Below are positions 20,936 to 31,677 of a DNA stretch of 64,000 nt, piece by piece. The first letter of the stretch is position 1, and every line of letters begins with the position of its first letter. Below the pieces are notes generated by a model. That model had not been told where the DNA came from. It did no database searches and was given only the letters and a program-made list of their open reading frames with translations. This DNA comes from Flectonema sp. DT1601 (taxonomy: Eukaryota > Euglenozoa > Diplonemea > Diplonemida > Diplonemidae): assembly GCA_964019425.1 (NCBI GenBank), contig OZ025782.1, positions 248,001 to 312,000 on the forward strand. The letters run 5' to 3'. The position numbers and the translations under genes were made by a program.

Positions 20936-22847
20936 TTAGTTCTTGCTGGCCTTTAGTTCCGAGCAGAATTCCTGTTTTTTTTTTTTTTTTTTTTTTGAGA
21001 GTCTAAAAAAAAACATGACAAGAGAATCTCCTCAGATACTTCTGACATATCAAAAAGCAACGATTATAACATACGGATAGTACTTTAAGAATAGCATCGT
21101 GTGACCTCTCACATGTTCGTGGAGTTGTCGTCGGTCTCTCAGACTGGAAGACTTGTGCGAGAGCGCGAGGAACAGTAGCTGAAGTGCTGGATGTCAGTTC
21201 TTTGTATGTTGCAATCACGTCATATGGCTTTAGTGAAGCAGCTGATTCACCACGAAGACCTTCTTGAACTGCATCAGGGAATTTCGCAAATGAAGCTGTC
21301 GATGCCAAAATAATCGGAACAACAGATTCCCTCGTCTCAATATAGTCATTCATGACTTTGTATGCGACAGCTGTGTGAGTGTCGAGAAGGTAGTCATGAG
21401 ACTCCTGAACTAACTTGATAGTTTTCAAACATTCTTCTTCAGTGCAGTATCCGGAAGAAAACGATATCTTCAGCTCTTTGAGTATGCCTTCAGACACTGT
21501 GAAGTGTTTATTCGTATCTAATTCTTGCATCAAACGAGAAACCTCAACAGTATCCCCCCCAGATAGTAAATATAATAATCTTTCAACGTTGCTTGATTTC
21601 AATATGTCAATACTTGGTGATGCTGTCGGTGTCAATCCCTTTTCTCTGATATCGTAGACGCCCTTTTCAATAAAATCAGTCAAAACATTATTCACATTGG
21701 ACGCGCATACTAATTTTCGAATTGGAAGACCGGATAGCTTAGCGTAGTAGGCACTCAAGATATTTCCAAAATTACCAGTTGGGACGACAACGTCAATCTG
21801 ACGTTTGGATTCGTTGTCGGAGTGAGGATCAACCAGACCCTTTGAAATCAGATGAGAATAGCTGTAAACATAGTAGACAATTTGTGGTAATAACCTCCCC
21901 CAATTTATACTATTTGCACTCGATAAAACTGATCCAGAATTACTTAATAATTCCGACCTGTACGAATCATCTGTAAAAATCTTTTTTACTGTCGACTGAC
22001 AAAAATCAAAATCAGCATCGACTCCGAGAATCCTAACGTTTCCTCCATCGTATGAGAGCATCTGTTGACGTTGGACTTCTGAGACTCCGTCTTTCGGGTA
22101 CAAAACTAATACTGCTATTCCCTTTTCTTGCATGAATCCGCTAATTGCCGCCACACCTGTATCTCCAGACGTTGCTGCAAGAATTACATACTGAGACTCA
22201 TCTCCAGAGATAGACTCAGAAAAGAATTTTGGAAAAAGTTGAAGGGCGAAATCCTTAAAAGCTGCAGTAGGTCCATGCCATAATTCCATGACGTGGATTG
22301 TTGGATCTGCTCCTTTGGGAGTTTTCAGGACACAGATTTCGTCATCGTCCCAACGTTCAGGTGAGTAGGCGCGTGAAATAAGCTCGCGAAGCCTTGCAGG
22401 TTTAAGCTCAGAAGTAGAATTAAACGATTCTAGAACGTACTGTGCGCACTCTCTGTAGTGTTGTCCAGATAAAAGTTTGAAATCATCAGATGTGAATTTC
22501 GGAATTGACTCAGGGAGGTATAATCCTCCATCTGTAGCTAAACCTGATTTCACAGCCTTTAAGAAATCAACTTCTACTCCACCACTTCCTCTGGTTGAGT
22601 GAAACCACTTTGACTGTTGGACAGAATGAAGTATTCTGTTTGCTGTAATCTCATCGTCTTCAGTTTTTATTCTTTTCAATCGAATGTTGTAGTCGATAGT
22701 CTGTGTTGTTCCTTCAGTCTCGATAAACACACACATGCCTCCATCTTTTTCACACTGTTCCTTGTCGTATGCTGCAAATTTTCCCGATATCTTCTCATTT
22801 AATTTCTCTATCACCGCGTTGCTTGCACCTGCTATGTAGATCGTCAT
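20936..22847 (-). CDS. Threonine synthase, two exons
   Basis: A PLP enzyme converting O-phosphohomoserine to threonine and phosphate, the last step of threonine synthesis. HGPTAAFKDFAL holds the PLP-binding Lys 198, ATSGDTGVAA is the phosphate-binding loop, and WFHSTRG with DGGLYLPE mark the family's N-terminus. About 80 residues precede that usual start; this extension lacks an obvious targeting signal and is unexplained. Exon 1 is 21075-22847 and the intron is 20972-21074, with GTATGT donor and an acceptor CAG preceded by a ~22-base A run. Exon 2 (20936-20971) encodes EFCSELKASKN and a TAA stop. Reading through the intron gives a spurious Cys-rich tail. The spliced product is 602 residues, typical of the longer eukaryotic/fungal-type enzymes. 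Confidence 0.93.
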
Positions 22848-23301
22848 TCTTTATTTTTTTTTCCTCTCTCTCTTCAAGAAAAAAAAAGAAATTCATTAAA
22901 AAAAATGGTCACTTAAAAAATATTTTTCATTCTTTTTTTTTAGAAGCTAGCAAAAAAAAGAGAGAAAAAAAACATGCAAAGAGAGGGAGAGAGAGACACT
23001 CACATGACGAATACAGGAAATCAGTGAGAGGCCCTGTTGCAACAGGCTGGATAAAGTCTCTGCTGAATAAATCACGTCACCATAGCAGGGAGCTATGGAG
23101 AAATACAAGAATAATAACAATTCAGATAAAAGCCTCATATCTTTGTTGATCACAGACAGTATTACTGAGCGCACACAGGGGGAAATAGATAAATCATTTT
23201 TGACAATAGTAAATAATCGGCTCTTAAAGAAAAAAAACACGTTTTTTTGTTTCCCACAGAATAATGTAAGTAAGGGAAGAAAAAAAAAAAAAAAAAAAAA
23301 A
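22848..23301. other. Intergenic, low complexity
   Basis: A and T runs plus GAGA repeats. A small palindrome, CCTGTTGCAACAGG, lies near 23032. No gene recognised. Confidence 0.5.
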
Positions 23302-24282
23302 TCATCTTATCAAAACACCCTCAGGAACAGGATAACCCCATTTTTCTCTAAGCTGAGTGATGGTGATAGTTTTCTTATCATTAGTTTTGTCATCGGCGTA
23401 TGCCCCAGATAATTTCATACCAGAAAGCATTTGTTTGATATTATCCATAGTACCCATGTATCTCGGATCAGGTTGATGAGATTTCGGTTGCCATCTGTTA
23501 TCACAAGAAAGCCTAACGTGTTTTGTTATGTTAGTTGTTGACATGTGAAGTGTGTGCATTCCGAATACGATGATATCCCCTGCGAGGTAATCAGTGCAGG
23601 TCCATTGACCACCAAATTCATTTGTTATTTCTATTGGATCCATTGAGAACCATCCAGTTCCATCAAGATTATCTTTTTCATGATCAAGACTACCATATGT
23701 TTCCTGAAGCTTACTAAAGTGCTGACTTCCCTTACACATTGCAAGTGATCCCATGTCCATAGGTATGTCTCCAATAGGAATCCAACAGGTCATTAATTCT
23801 GGAGATCCACGTCTCATGTAGACAATGTCGTAATGAACTCCTGTGTAGCTTCCTGTTGAGACGCCACGTAGCCACTTGTAGTCGAATGAGATGACCTCTT
23901 GGTTGAATATTTTGGTAAAAATATTTTTTATAACTGGATTTTCAAGAACATTTATAACTTTAGAATTATGTGTAAACTCATTGTATCCTTCCATAAACGG
24001 AACACATCCAACCCCACAATTCTCTTCAAGTACCGCGTCAGTTGCTTCTCCCTTTATGATCCCACCAGCATCAAAAAACTTATTCAGTATGTATTCTCGG
24101 CATTCAAGTACCGCATTTCTGTCTAACACGCCGTCTAAATAGGCGTATCCGTCTTCAATGATGGCTTGTCGCAGGGAATCGAACTTGCCATTGCGTACCA
24201 TATCACCCCTTTTGGCCATTGGTTCTAAGTAGCATCCCTCTCCGAAGGACACATCTGAGTTTCCGAATCGTACTTGGCGCAT
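23302..24282 (-). CDS. Phytanoyl-CoA dioxygenase (PhyH) family protein
   Basis: A 326-residue Fe(II)/2-oxoglutarate dioxygenase of the PhyH family, without introns. The iron ligands appear as His 150 and Asp 152 (GVHYDIVY) and a distal His in GMHTLHMST (243 or 246). Arg 257 in HVRLSCDNRW is placed to bind 2-oxoglutarate. The segment MGSLAMCKGSQHF is typical of the family. PhyH members hydroxylate fatty acyl-CoAs or many small substrates; the substrate here cannot be read from sequence. No peroxisomal targeting signal is evident: the C-terminus is GVLIR, and there is no clear PTS2. The start is the only ATG after a long A run and gives full family length. Confidence 0.88.
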   Translation of the reverse strand: MRQVRFGNSDVSFGEGCYLEPMAKRGDMVRNGKFDSLRQAIIEDGYAYLDGVLDRNAVLECREYILNKFFDAGGIIKGEATDAVLEENCGVGCVPFMEGYNEFTHNSKVINVLENPVIKNIFTKIFNQEVISFDYKWLRGVSTGSYTGVHYDIVYMRRGSPELMTCWIPIGDIPMDMGSLAMCKGSQHFSKLQETYGSLDHEKDNLDGTGWFSMDPIEITNEFGGQWTCTDYLAGDIIVFGMHTLHMSTTNITKHVRLSCDNRWQPKSHQPDPRYMGTMDNIKQMLSGMKLSGAYADDKTNDKKTITITQLREKWGYPVPEGVLIR

Positions 24283-25879
24283 TTTTTTTTTTGGGGGGGG
24301 GTTTCTGAGTGTTGGATTATGTTGTTATATTTCATATAAATACTGAATTTCACCTTTTTTTTTTTTTTTTCCACAATCTATTCTTTTGAGACAGCTCCGT
24401 AATAAGAATCACATCTCACTAAATACCAGACTAACTGATGCGTCGTATTGTATTGTTGTTGGGGAGGTTAAATGTTTGAATTTGTAAAATACAACTGTTT
24501 TTTGTATCACATTAACATAAAACGATAATTTAACAAATCCGTTAAAGGATACAGTGAACTACGGTGATGCTTAACTTAGCCTTTTAAAGTAACTATTTAG
24601 CCTCTATTTTCCCTCATCATCAATATGGTGTAGAGACTTACTGATGGGTTTGTATTGAACTATTGTTGGGGGGGAAGACTGTTTGATTGGTTTCATACGA
24701 ATATAAATCTCTCTGTATTGTATCAGAACTCAATAATAAAATTAAAAAACTCATGACACAAGTGACTAAAATGTTAATACAGGCTAACACTCTGCAATTG
24801 ACGTACTTGCTCTACATTATAATCAATGTTTCTAACTGTTGGGGGGAAGAGTATTTCTTTTTTTGATATACTTAAAGCAGATTTAAAACAAAAAAAAAAA
24901 AAAATATATATTCGCGAAACGAAAACAGAGAGAAAAGATATTTGAACTTACCAAATTCTATTAAGAAAAATAAATACCTGTCACGTACTGCAGTAGAGAA
25001 GAATATCAAACTTATTGTTATTGTTTTATCAACAGCAAAGGAAACGTTTTTTTTTTTTTGATTCCAATTCCTATTCATGCGGATTCCAAATAAAGCAACA
25101 AAGTCAACTGCTCCAGAGAAAACTTTAAAACTATTCAGATAAGCCTTTTCAAGGCATTTTTTTTTTTTTTTCACTTTCCGAGGCCAGATTAATAAGAGAA
25201 CTTTAAAATTAAAACATATTTTTTTTTACTTTTTTTATTGAAGTCAGGGAAAGTAAAAAAAAAAAGTATCGAAGTATTTTTGCAATTATCGAAACAGCGC
25301 TGTGGTGATGGTATTTTTTTTATTTGAATCAGAAACGGAGGTGAAAAAAAATCTCCAAAGTTCTGATTTACTTTACTTTACCTTTATCACGATTTGAATC
25401 ATCATGAAAAACCAATAAAAAAAAAAAAAAAAAAAAAAAAAAGGGTTTTTTTTTTTTTTTTTTTTCTTGAACAATAACCACAATTCTATTCACTCATTTT
25501 ACGTAGCATTTCATATCACAGCATAAACCATAAAGGATGATTGTGGATTTAAAAATCAGAATGAAAAAAAAAAAAAAAAAAAAAAAAACACAGAGTGAAA
25601 AAATATCAGCTCTCTCTCTCTCTACTAAAAACAGCAGTGGAGTAACAACGACTCAACAAATAGCCGAAAACATGCTGTTTTGGGGTGTCAACTATGTCTC
25701 TGCTTATTGAGATGAGATTACATTCTAAGAAAAAGAAAACTCAAAAAAAAAAAAAAAAAAAAAGGGCAGCCAGACTGGCTTCGGGACGATAACGCGCGAA
25801 GCTGAATGGGAAAAAGAAACTTGGTAGAACAGATATTTTCGCATGCAATACACCAACAGCACCAGATAGATGAAACAAT
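24283..25879. other. Intergenic with diverged repeats, no gene seen
   Basis: This 1.6-kb stretch is AT-rich. Three diverged copies of a motif built on CTGATG, TTGTTGGGG and a T-rich tail lie near 24431, 24638 and 24822. The part at 24480-24567 resembles 55580-55666. The distal end is the 3' region of syntaxin. Long A and T runs of 25 or more bases occur near 25420-25465 and 25563. Confidence 0.6.
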
Positions 25880-26944
25880 CTACTTCAACACAGCCAATCC
25901 AACAACAAGAACAACAACAACTACAATGATAACACAAAGGATGATTAGGCACATTTTCCTGTTTTTTGTTGATTTTTTTGATTTTTATAATAAACGTACC
26001 AATAAATGAAAAAAAAAGAGAAAAAAAAACATACTTCCTACTCCGCTCGCTTATCTTACGAGCTTCTGCTGTTTCTTTTCTTCCCTTGTGTACAAAGGTT
26101 GTGGCTCTATCAACATTGCTGCGAATGTCATTAAGCAATTCCCCTTGTTCTGCTACGAGGACTGCCATGTCAACAAATATTTGACGAAGCTCTTCCAGTG
26201 CAGTTTCTATTTTGTGGATGTCTTTGCGCATTTCGACAACTTCCTCAAGAGTGGTTGCAGCGATCTGTTTTTTTTTTTTTTTTGTTGTTGTTGTTGTTGA
26301 CATAAAAAAAAGATTATTAGAAAGCTTTAGAGAGAAAGTGTTAATCATACCGCCATTTTATTGCTTGAGAAAATTTGACTTTCCTGACCATTTTCCATTA
26401 CATCTTGAGTCATTTTTTCAACATCTTCTTCAGAGACTGACTGATGTGAGAATTTAGTTTTTATTCTCCTCTTAATTGTTTCTTTGTATTTCTCTTTGTT
26501 GCTTTGTTCGACTTGTTGAAAATTTGTAAGAGCTGCAACGAACTCTTGACGGAGAAGCATGTGCTGATTTTCCTGAATTCTTATTTCGGCTGGATGCTCG
26601 CACTCTTGCCGTTTTGCTTCAGTTGTGAGTTGTTGCATTTTATCAAGAGATGATTTTACACTTTGGCTCTCATCTTTAATTTTATCATGAAGGCTTCCAG
26701 CTTCTTCTCGAAGCGCCATTTTCTGACCATCATCAGTAGAGCAGTGTAGGTTGTTGTGAGTCGTGTCTAGTTTTGCAGTCCAATTTTTCATATTTTTTAT
26801 TTTTTGATTAACTTCAGCTACGATATCATAAAAAGCATTCAATCCACTACCTCCTTCCTGTTCATCTTCAGGCGGCAAGTCTACAGCTACATGCTCAGGG
26901 GCTAGTTCAGCCTTGAACTGTGGCAGTAAATCAACGGTACCCAT
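25880..26944 (-). CDS. Syntaxin (Qa-SNARE), three exons
   Basis: A membrane-anchored SNARE that drives vesicle fusion. Exon 1 (26351-26944) codes for the N-terminal regulatory helical bundle. Exon 2 (26035-26264) codes for the SNARE helix with the zero-layer glutamine Q238 in VAEQGELLND. Exon 3 (25880-25958) codes for a 20-residue membrane anchor (CLIILCVIIVVVVVLVVGLA) and a TAG stop. Introns are 26265-26350 (GTATGA donor, A run then CAG) and 25959-26034 (GTATGT donor). The spliced product is 300 residues, normal for syntaxins. The helix layout, Q residue and tail anchor together make the call secure; the exact compartment (plasma membrane or endosome) is not clear. Confidence 0.92.
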
Positions 26945-27297
26945 AATAGTATATTACCCTATTGGTGTAAAATTTAGGGGAACAAAAAATTTTAAAAAGA
27001 AAATTCACAAACTGCTATATAACCTATATAAATCATTCTCCCAATGAAAAAAAACCTTTTTTGACCCCTGCTTTGAGAAATAATAATCAAAATCATCCAT
27101 TTTTGATGAAGTCAGACATATCATGGCACCCCACGAACAAAGTTCATAAAGCAGGGATGTGACATATTTTTTTTTTTTCGTATTTTTTTTTTTTTTGATT
27201 ATTTTTTTTTTTCCCTGCTGGTTGAAAACTCCTATTGCTGTACGGCCATCGCTAAAAAGAACACTCGATGACTAACAAGAAAAGAACAACAACCAAA
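26945..27297. other. Intergenic, T-rich
   Basis: T runs and short A/T tracts between syntaxin and the first eL21 gene. No gene seen. Confidence 0.5.
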
Positions 27298-27777
27298 TTA
27301 GACCTTGTAAGCCTTGAGCGGGTCGAAGAATTCTGGACGAAGGTCAACGATGCTCTTCTGCTTCTTGATGATGCAAGCGGTTCTTGGCTGGTTGGCAGGA
27401 ACTCTCTTCACTCTCTGCTTCTTCTCCTTCTGAAGACCGGCGTTGGTGGCGATTCTTCTCTTCAAGTCATCCTGGCACTTCGACTTTCTAACGTGCTCAA
27501 CTCTGACATTGATTCTCTTTCTGAAGACCTTTCCGTTGTGCTTCTTGTTTACAATAACTCCGACAGCACGTGGGGTGACGTTCCATACGATTCCAGTCTT
27601 ACCCTGGTACACCTTGTGCGGAAGCGACTTCTGGATAGCTGGGTCGGCACAGATGTTGACGTAGTCTCCTGCTTTGTACTGGGTCAAGTATCTGGTCTGG
27701 TTTGGCATACCCTTAGTGCCAAAGGTCTTGGAGAACAAGTTCCTTGTTCCCGCACGGTAACCATAGGAGTGAACCAT
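27298..27777 (-). CDS. RPL21: Large-subunit ribosomal protein eL21, copy 1
   Basis: A structural protein of the 60S ribosomal subunit. The 159-residue product carries the family's hallmarks: RAGTRNLFSK near the N-terminus, YKAGDYVNI, PHKVYQGKTGIVWNV, AVGVIVNK and RINVRVEHVRKSK. It is uninterrupted and of normal length. A pyrimidine-rich stretch ending in CCTTCCAG lies 16 bases before the ATG, a likely splice acceptor. The protein is identical to those of copies 2 and 3 while the flanks are unrelated, which points to gene conversion or recent duplication. Confidence 0.97.
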   Translation of the reverse strand: MVHSYGYRAGTRNLFSKTFGTKGMPNQTRYLTQYKAGDYVNICADPAIQKSLPHKVYQGKTGIVWNVTPRAVGVIVNKKHNGKVFRKRINVRVEHVRKSKCQDDLKRRIATNAGLQKEKKQRVKRVPANQPRTACIIKKQKSIVDLRPEFFDPLKAYKV

Positions 27778-27923
27778 TTTGACGATTTACAGCCTGGAAG
27801 GAAAAATAATTAATATCAGGGGAAGGGGACTACTCAATGAGAACACTCTTTACTACTTGATTGTTAACTTCAACACCATGACCATTATTTTCACTTTTTT
27901 TTGCGAAATACTTAACACACAAA

Positions 27924-28403
27924 TTAGACCTTGTAAGCCTTGAGCGGGTCGAAGAATTCTGGACGAAGGTCAACGATGCTCTTCTGCTTCTTGATGATGC
28001 AAGCGGTTCTTGGCTGGTTGGCAGGAACTCTCTTCACTCTCTGCTTCTTCTCCTTCTGAAGACCGGCGTTGGTGGCGATTCTTCTCTTCAAGTCATCCTG
28101 GCACTTCGACTTTCTAACGTGCTCAACTCTGACATTGATTCTCTTTCTGAAGACCTTTCCGTTGTGCTTCTTGTTTACAATAACTCCGACAGCACGTGGG
28201 GTGACGTTCCATACGATTCCAGTCTTACCCTGGTACACCTTGTGCGGAAGCGACTTCTGGATAGCTGGGTCGGCACAGATGTTGACGTAGTCTCCTGCTT
28301 TGTACTGGGTCAAGTATCTGGTCTGGTTTGGCATACCCTTAGTGCCAAAGGTCTTGGAGAACAAGTTCCTTGTTCCCGCACGGTAACCATAGGAGTGCAC
28401 CAT
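27924..28403 (-). CDS. RPL21: Large-subunit ribosomal protein eL21, copy 2
   Basis: It encodes the same 159 residues as copy 1 and the coding DNA is essentially identical. Only ~146 bp separate it from copy 1, and this spacer does not resemble the other eL21 spacers. The 5' flank reads TTCCCCCACAG, then TTACTTCATCACAAA and the ATG, so a likely acceptor lies 15 bases upstream. The last bases of the leader (ATCACAAAATG) are shared with copy 3, so the duplicated block includes a short piece of leader. Confidence 0.97.
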   Translation of the reverse strand: MVHSYGYRAGTRNLFSKTFGTKGMPNQTRYLTQYKAGDYVNICADPAIQKSLPHKVYQGKTGIVWNVTPRAVGVIVNKKHNGKVFRKRINVRVEHVRKSKCQDDLKRRIATNAGLQKEKKQRVKRVPANQPRTACIIKKQKSIVDLRPEFFDPLKAYKV

Positions 28404-28711
28404 TTTGTGATGAAGTAACTGTGGGGGAATTTTTTTTTTTTCATTCTCAGAAACAATGCATGCCCGTCACTCAGACTTCTTCTTCAACACCTGACTTGAC
28501 TATTCTTTTTTTTTTTTTTTTTTTTTTTTTGAACTCACTTGGTACATATTTTTTTTTGCTTTTCATTTTTAATTTCCTCCCTAATACTTTCAACTAGTTT
28601 TGAGTAAGAGCAACAGAGCTGCCTACTATAAAACTAATTTTATCACAAAAGAAATGCAAAGCAATAGACGTCCAGCCCCAAGTCGGAGCCAAGTGTCGCA
28701 CAAAGGCGAAA
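28404..28711. other. Spacer between eL21 copies 2 and 3
   Basis: Contains a T run of about 25 bases and no frame of note. It is not homologous to the spacer between copies 1 and 2. Confidence 0.5.
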
Positions 28712-29191
28712 TTAGACCTTGTAAGCCTTGAGCGGGTCGAAGAATTCTGGGCGAAGGTCAACGATGCTCTTCTGCTTCTTGATGATGCAAGCGGTTCTTG
28801 GCTGGTTGGCAGGAACTCTCTTCACTCTCTGCTTCTTCTCCTTCTGAAGACCGGCGTTGGTGGCGATTCTTCTCTTCAAGTCATCCTGGCACTTCGACTT
28901 TCTAACGTGCTCAACTCTGACATTGATTCTCTTTCTGAAGACCTTTCCGTTGTGCTTCTTGTTTACAATAACTCCGACAGCACGTGGGGTGACGTTCCAT
29001 ACGATTCCAGTCTTACCCTGGTACACCTTGTGCGGAAGCGACTTCTGGATAGCTGGGTCGGCACAGATGTTGACGTAGTCTCCTGCTTTGTACTGGGTCA
29101 AGTATCTGGTCTGGTTTGGCATACCCTTAGTGCCAAAGGTCTTGGAGAACAAGTTCCTTGTTCCCGCACGGTAACCATAGGAGTGCACCAT
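28712..29191 (-). CDS. RPL21: Large-subunit ribosomal protein eL21, copy 3
   Basis: It is identical at protein level to copies 1 and 2; one silent change is visible near the 3' end (28751). The likely splice acceptor TTTATCTCAG lies 19 bases before the ATG. Three tandem, same-strand copies of one ribosomal protein gene are typical of lineages that raise output by gene dosage, often with polycistronic transcription. Confidence 0.97.
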   Translation of the reverse strand: MVHSYGYRAGTRNLFSKTFGTKGMPNQTRYLTQYKAGDYVNICADPAIQKSLPHKVYQGKTGIVWNVTPRAVGVIVNKKHNGKVFRKRINVRVEHVRKSKCQDDLKRRIATNAGLQKEKKQRVKRVPANQPRTACIIKKQKSIVDLRPEFFDPLKAYKV

Positions 29192-29715
29192 TTTGTGATG
29201 AGGGAGTAACTGAGATAAAGAAATACAATTAAATCCACCTGTCAGCTGAATGAAAACAGCTGAGTACCGGATAATATGACCGGCGTTAGTAGGATTCGTT
29301 GCTTTCCTACTACGCTACGATAACAAAACTGATAGGATAGTTACAAAGGCAAGATCAAGAAAAGCTAAAGCCACTTGATGACCTTTTGTTACTACCGAAG
29401 ACCATCTCTTATCACTTGGAATTATTATTTAGTCAAGTTCCATAACAGAACTGAGAGAGGGAATCACAAGGATAATTAAGTGTTTCTTACAACGTTAAGT
29501 CTTCAGGTCAGGTTAACTACAAAGACCCTCAAAGAACAACAAGAAACAAATTAAAATAAACTGAAAAGAGGGAAGGGGGGAGTAAAAACGAATATACAAG
29601 TCTGAAAAATAACAACAAACAAAAAAAAAAGAAAATAATAATAATAATAAACCACTACTACCATAAGAAAGTTACGTGTACGGATTGTTATGAAAAAAAA
29701 ACAGAAAGGGATTTT
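29192..29715. other. Intergenic between eL21 copy 3 and the 498-aa gene
   Basis: Contains a strong inverted repeat near 29291 (TAGTAGGA ... TCCTACTA). Otherwise AT-rich with no recognised gene. Confidence 0.5.
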
Positions 29716-31212
29716 TCACTGACACGAATCGATCAAAGAAGACTCACAGGATCTGTTCATTGGTTCTCCACTACTTTCATCGTCAAGCATCAGGTCTCTT
29801 AAGAATTGCTCTTTTACTTCTCGTCGACGGAGGTCTCCTCTCAGTCCAATAGCTGCAGCTTCCCTAGTAATTGCTGTCACTGGCGTTAATGACGGATGAG
29901 GAGGTGTCTTTACTCGTAACTCAACTGACTTGTTAAGAGCAGTCTGCATAGATGATCTCTGTTCAATGTGATTGAATAAAAGATCAGCAAAAACAGTATT
30001 CGAGCGTTCTAACTGTTTTTGTTTTTCATTGTCACCTCTCTGAAGGGCTCGTAGAGTCTGTTGAGAAATTGGTGGAGGTGGTTCTTTTGATTTTGGTTTT
30101 GTAATAAGTTTCTTTCCTTTCCAATATGCTTTCATTCGCTCTTCGTGTTTTTGAAGTCTTCTTAAATACGATTTGTCTTTAGAGTCAAGGGCAGGTTGTT
30201 GAATGATGTCATCACCAGTAATTTCCGACATCACAGATTCAGTTACTTTTGACTCTCCAGATTCCGAGGGAGGAACAGATCCCGCATGAGAAGAAACAGC
30301 TTCAATGAAGCCGTGGATATTGTGTTGAACACCACACCAATCAAACAAACTACACAGTGATAATATAAGCTGCAGTGGATCATCGCATGTCGGTAAGATA
30401 ACATTTCTAAATTCAGTTTGACAGTCACAGCGTATCCTCCACCTAACCAAATCCCCATTCTGATCACAGTGCAACGCACAGTTCAAAAACCCATTCCTCA
30501 TTATATTATTAACACTATAACGACAACCACTATTCTTAATGCCCCCTTTCCATGGTACAAATTCTATCATGTCTCCATCATCGTCAGGGAATCGAACTGG
30601 ATAGCCACCAGCTGATGAAACTTCAGTTAAGACACTTCCTTCTTGACTACTTGATCTTTCTAAGTCTTTATCCGTATCTCCTAATGGGATAGTTTTATTA
30701 ATTGATTGTTGTTGAGGAGTTTCAGTTCCACATGTTTGAGGTGTTCTTTTGTACGATGACGACACATGTGATACCCTTTTGTGTGATTGAGGAATTGTTT
30801 GACTTAAATTGAGAACCTGACCTCCCTTTTCATTGTTTGGACATATGGAGAGTCGTAACCTAATTTTTGATGATGTATGAGGCTGTGATACCTTCGAAGA
30901 CTGATGTGATGGAACTTCTGAAATATTCGAGACCGAAGATAACGCCATCGGAGAGTCCGATACTAACGTACTCCTCCTGACCCGATCCTGATCGACTCTA
31001 ACTGAAGGAAGACTACTGTAACTCTCATGGTGATGGTGGTGGTGATGAACACAAGCTCCCTGGTATTCAGTTGTTATATTTGGAGATGCTATTCGTACCT
31101 CCTTATCATGTCCTTTATGGCCACCTCTACATCGAATACACATCCCACCTCGCAGTCTTTCTGGTGATGCGGAATACGGAGCAAGAGGTGAAATCCATGT
31201 TGTGTTATGCAT
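29716..31212 (-). CDS. Protein of unknown function, about 498 residues
   Basis: I recognise no family. The start at 31212 (MHNTTWISP) is chosen because TTTCTTTAACAG, a good splice acceptor, ends one base before it; the open frame upstream is hydrophobic read-through with no coding character. An N-terminal Cys/Gly motif (MCIRCRGGHKGHDK) is followed by a seven-His run and a long Ser-rich, probably disordered region. A more compact segment follows at about residues 210-310 (FVPWKGG, CRYSVNNIMRNGFLNCALHC, DWCGVQHNIHGF). The C-terminal third is basic and helical with KAYWKGKK. The central segment looks folded. It may be a signalling or cytoskeletal scaffold, but that is a guess. Confidence 0.7.
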   Translation of the reverse strand: MHNTTWISPLAPYSASPERLRGGMCIRCRGGHKGHDKEVRIASPNITTEYQGACVHHHHHHHESYSSLPSVRVDQDRVRRSTLVSDSPMALSSVSNISEVPSHQSSKVSQPHTSSKIRLRLSICPNNEKGGQVLNLSQTIPQSHKRVSHVSSSYKRTPQTCGTETPQQQSINKTIPLGDTDKDLERSSSQEGSVLTEVSSAGGYPVRFPDDDGDMIEFVPWKGGIKNSGCRYSVNNIMRNGFLNCALHCDQNGDLVRWRIRCDCQTEFRNVILPTCDDPLQLILSLCSLFDWCGVQHNIHGFIEAVSSHAGSVPPSESGESKVTESVMSEITGDDIIQQPALDSKDKSYLRRLQKHEERMKAYWKGKKLITKPKSKEPPPPISQQTLRALQRGDNEKQKQLERSNTVFADLLFNHIEQRSSMQTALNKSVELRVKTPPHPSLTPVTAITREAAAIGLRGDLRRREVKEQFLRDLMLDDESSGEPMNRSCESSLIDSCQ

Positions 31213-31677
31213 CCTGTTAAAGAAATATGTCTTTGTAAGAAAACAGTAACAACTTTTAGGTATTAATACAAAGCAAATATAAAAGTACTTAAAAAACAAA
31301 AAAAAAACAAAAAGGAAAATATATTATAGTTTATTAACCTGGTAAGAAAACAAAAGGGGAAAAAATAATTAATATTTCTTTAGTATAAGCATATCAACAT
31401 CTGCGCCTTGTATTTTGCCAATGCAATAAATAGAGTGCGGCTTTCACATCATTTAATTAAGGGGGTGAAGGGACGATAAACTTAACTGCGAGGAAATATT
31501 TACAAAAAAAATAAAAAAAAAATAAAAGAAAAGTTAAGGACGGTCCGGTAATGCGACCACTCACTATATAAACTTTTCTCTTATTAATTGACAGCAATTG
31601 AACATAAGATAAGCTCTAGTAAGCCTCTGTTATGGTTCTCAGTATGTGATAACTTCAAGTAGTCAAGACAAGTGATA
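31213..31677. other. Intergenic, AT-rich
   Basis: A/T tracts and the probable upstream leader of the 498-aa gene. No gene seen. Confidence 0.5.

Noticed and set aside
21003-21074. Cys-rich C-terminal tail of threonine synthase (VCYNRCFLICQKYL...)
   Set aside because: It is read-through of an intron starting GTATGT. Splicing gives a conventional short tail.
22769-23412. Lys-rich plus-strand frames in the spacer beside threonine synthase
   Set aside because: They arise from A runs and GAGA repeats and have no conserved motif or gene context.
27268-29209. Plus-strand frames of 73-181 codons over the eL21 genes
   Set aside because: They are antisense shadows of the eL21 coding sequence; the minus-strand products are conserved ribosomal proteins.
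30965-31060. Seven-His run as a sign of an artificial tag
   Set aside because: A CAY-repeat tract within a natural Ser-rich region, with a similar His run in the MYND protein, indicates native low complexity.
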